NCBI RefSeq assembly: GCF_000968175.1
Contig: NZ_FO704551.1
Location: 3,286,001-3,350,000, forward strand
Direction: 5' to 3'
Length of the DNA: 64,000 bases
From: Xenorhabdus poinarii G6
GTDB taxonomy: Bacteria; Pseudomonadota; Gammaproteobacteria; Enterobacterales; Enterobacteriaceae
Shown piece after piece: positions 62,517 to 64,000 of the stretch; positions within the stretch are counted from its first letter, which is position 1; every line of letters begins with the position of its first letter. Position numbers and translations under genes: made by a program. A model generated the notes under the pieces. It made no database searches. It was not told the DNA's origin and saw nothing but the letters and a program-made list of their open reading frames with translations.

Positions 62517-63890
62517 TCAATAAACCACACGGGTTTTCTTCGTCAATTCAGCCAGCAGCTTCTGATGGATGCCATCAAATCCACCGTTACTCATAACCAG
62601 AATGTGATCGCCCGGCTGTGCCGTTTCGACAATCATTTTAACTAATGTATCGATATCCGCACTCCAGCGGGCGGGTTGAATGCACTGCTCCGCAATTTCA
62701 ATCACTTGCCAGGGAATATTGCTCGGTTGATAGAGGAAAACCTCATCAGCCCTCCCCATTGCAGGCGCAATCTCATTTTTGCCCATTCCCATTTTCATGG
62801 TATTAGATCGAGGCTCCAGTACAGCCAGAATACGAGCCATGCCGCCCACTTTACTTCTCAGCGCTTCCATTGTCGCTAAGATGGCCGTTGGATGATGAGC
62901 AAAATCATCATACACCGAGATACCATTAACTTCGCCGCATAACTCCAGACGACGACGGGCATTGATAAATTTACCCAGCGCCCGACAAGCCTCCTCAGGC
63001 TGAACACCGACATGATGAGCGGCCACAATCGCGATCAAGCCATTATGCATATTGTGTTCACCCACTAATGACCACTTCACTTCACCCTGCAATTCACCAC
63101 GATAAAAGACTTGATAGTGACTGCTATCGTGACTGACTTTCTTCGCCTGCCAGTGACTACTTTCTCCGACCTGTTCCAGCTCACTCCAACATCCCATCGC
63201 GAGTACTTGTTTCAAATTCACATCATTATCAGGAACAATGATCTTACCGATACCTGGCACGACTCTGACGAGATGGTGGAACTGTTTTTGAATAGCCGCT
63301 AAATTTTCAAAAATGTCAGCATGATCAAATTCAAGATTGTTCATGATCAGTGTACGAGGACTGTAATGAACAAATTTCGAACGTTTATCAAAAAAAGCAC
63401 TGTCGTATTCATCGGCTTCAATCACAAAAAACGGGCTTTCACCGATTTTTGCTGAAACCTCGAAGTTACCCGGCACACCGCCGATCAGAAACCCCGGTTG
63501 ATAGCCACAATGCTCCAGAATCCAGGCCAACATGCCCGCCGTTGTTGTTTTACCGTGTGTGCCTGCAACAGCCAATACCCAACGCTCCGGCAAAACATGA
63601 TCATGCAGCCATTGTGGGCCTGAGGTATAAGGAATGCCACGATCCAGCACGGCTTCGACACAAGGATTACCGCGCGTCATCGCATTACCAATAATCACCA
63701 GATCCACAGCAGGATCGAGTTGTTCCGGGTCGTATCCTTGGATCAACGCAATCCCCTGTTTTTCCAACAACGTGCTCATTGGTGGATATACATTGGCATC
63801 AGAGCCCGTCACTTCATGGCCCAGCGCCCGTGCGAGGATCGCCAGTCCGCCCATAAAAGTACCGCAAATGCCGAGAATATGAATACGCAT
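62517..63890 (-). CDS. mpl: UDP-N-acetylmuramate:L-alanyl-gamma-D-glutamyl-meso-diaminopimelate ligase
   Basis: Cell-wall recycling enzyme that attaches the salvaged tripeptide to UDP-MurNAc. The product is 457 residues, the same as E. coli. N-terminal MRIHILGICGTFMGGLA, ATP-binding GTHGKTTTAGML near 110, VIEADEYDSAFFD near 174, and the C-terminal domain start VYDDFAHHPTAI near 323. In E. coli it is near argI rather than argR, so gene order differs here. Confidence 0.97.
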   Translation of the reverse strand: MRIHILGICGTFMGGLAILARALGHEVTGSDANVYPPMSTLLEKQGIALIQGYDPEQLDPAVDLVIIGNAMTRGNPCVEAVLDRGIPYTSGPQWLHDHVLPERWVLAVAGTHGKTTTAGMLAWILEHCGYQPGFLIGGVPGNFEVSAKIGESPFFVIEADEYDSAFFDKRSKFVHYSPRTLIMNNLEFDHADIFENLAAIQKQFHHLVRVVPGIGKIIVPDNDVNLKQVLAMGCWSELEQVGESSHWQAKKVSHDSSHYQVFYRGELQGEVKWSLVGEHNMHNGLIAIVAAHHVGVQPEEACRALGKFINARRRLELCGEVNGISVYDDFAHHPTAILATMEALRSKVGGMARILAVLEPRSNTMKMGMGKNEIAPAMGRADEVFLYQPSNIPWQVIEIAEQCIQPARWSADIDTLVKMIVETAQPGDHILVMSNGGFDGIHQKLLAELTKKTRVVY

Positions 63891-64000
63891 TTATTTCTAT
63901 CCGATATCATGAACTGTATCACTATTCTAACCATCCAGCCTGAGATTAGAAGCGCAATCACCTATGAATCATCCGATTCTTTAGCTAAACTGCCCGTGCA

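Noticed and set aside
63918..64000. Plus-strand open frame running off the right edge
   Set aside because: Twenty-seven codons without a ribosome-binding site or recognisable start; it is not the fbp gene that flanks mpl in E. coli, and more likely upstream sequence of mpl.

Overview
The window is a gammaproteobacterial chromosome segment. Most of its proteins match Escherichia coli housekeeping proteins almost end to end and lie in blocks that keep the enterobacterial gene order. The AT-rich intergenic DNA, an ERIC-like repeat and a large stand-alone non-ribosomal peptide synthetase point to the Morganellaceae, most likely Xenorhabdus or Photorhabdus. That placement is an inference from sequence flavour, not from a database search.

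Positions 1-1226 are an AT-rich accessory stretch. It holds the start of one minus-strand gene that leaves the window, a decayed copy of its 3' part, and duplicated upstream DNA. Positions 1227-3499 encode a three-gene polar amino acid (cystine-type) ABC importer. Positions 3581-5253 carry rraB and argI in divergent orientation, with an ARG box in front of argI. Positions 5592-9246 form a compact operon: a cystathionine gamma-synthase/lyase-type PLP enzyme, an NhaC-family carrier and D-cysteine desulfhydrase, closed by a strong terminator. Positions 10053-21530 are one NRPS gene of 3825 codons with architecture C-A-T-E-C-A-T-C-A-T-TE. The third adenylation domain carries a cysteine-like pocket. 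An orphan hpaR-like MarR regulator (minus strand) follows, with five 14-bp tandem repeats in front of it.

From 23152 on, the content is core genome. Positions 23152-34892 hold rapA, rluA, djlA (minus), lptD, surA, pdxA, rsmA, apaG and apaH, covering RNA polymerase recycling, RNA modification, outer-membrane biogenesis and vitamin B6. Positions 35134-47737 hold, on the minus strand, the transcription/translation supercluster tRNA-Leu(GAG), tRNA-fMet, rimP, nusA, infB, rbfA, truB, rpsO, pnp, nlpI and deaD. A promoter in front of the fMet tRNA and two terminators in the rimP leader are visible. Positions 47797-58043 hold secG, glmM, folP, ftsH, rlmE, greA, obgE, rpmA and rplU on the minus strand, with yhbY and dacB on the plus strand.

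ispB starts the right end. Between ispB and the Ner-like gene sfsB lie two paralogous Mu-type HTH protein genes. Then come mdh (minus), argR (plus, with an upstream ARG box) and mpl (minus), and the window ends in the mpl upstream region.

The left third suggests a sulfur theme: a cystine-type importer, cysteine/cystathionine enzymes and an NRPS with a Cys-like A domain lie within 20 kb. A functional link between them is a hypothesis. No insertion sequence, CRISPR array, integrase, rRNA or replication origin was recognised.
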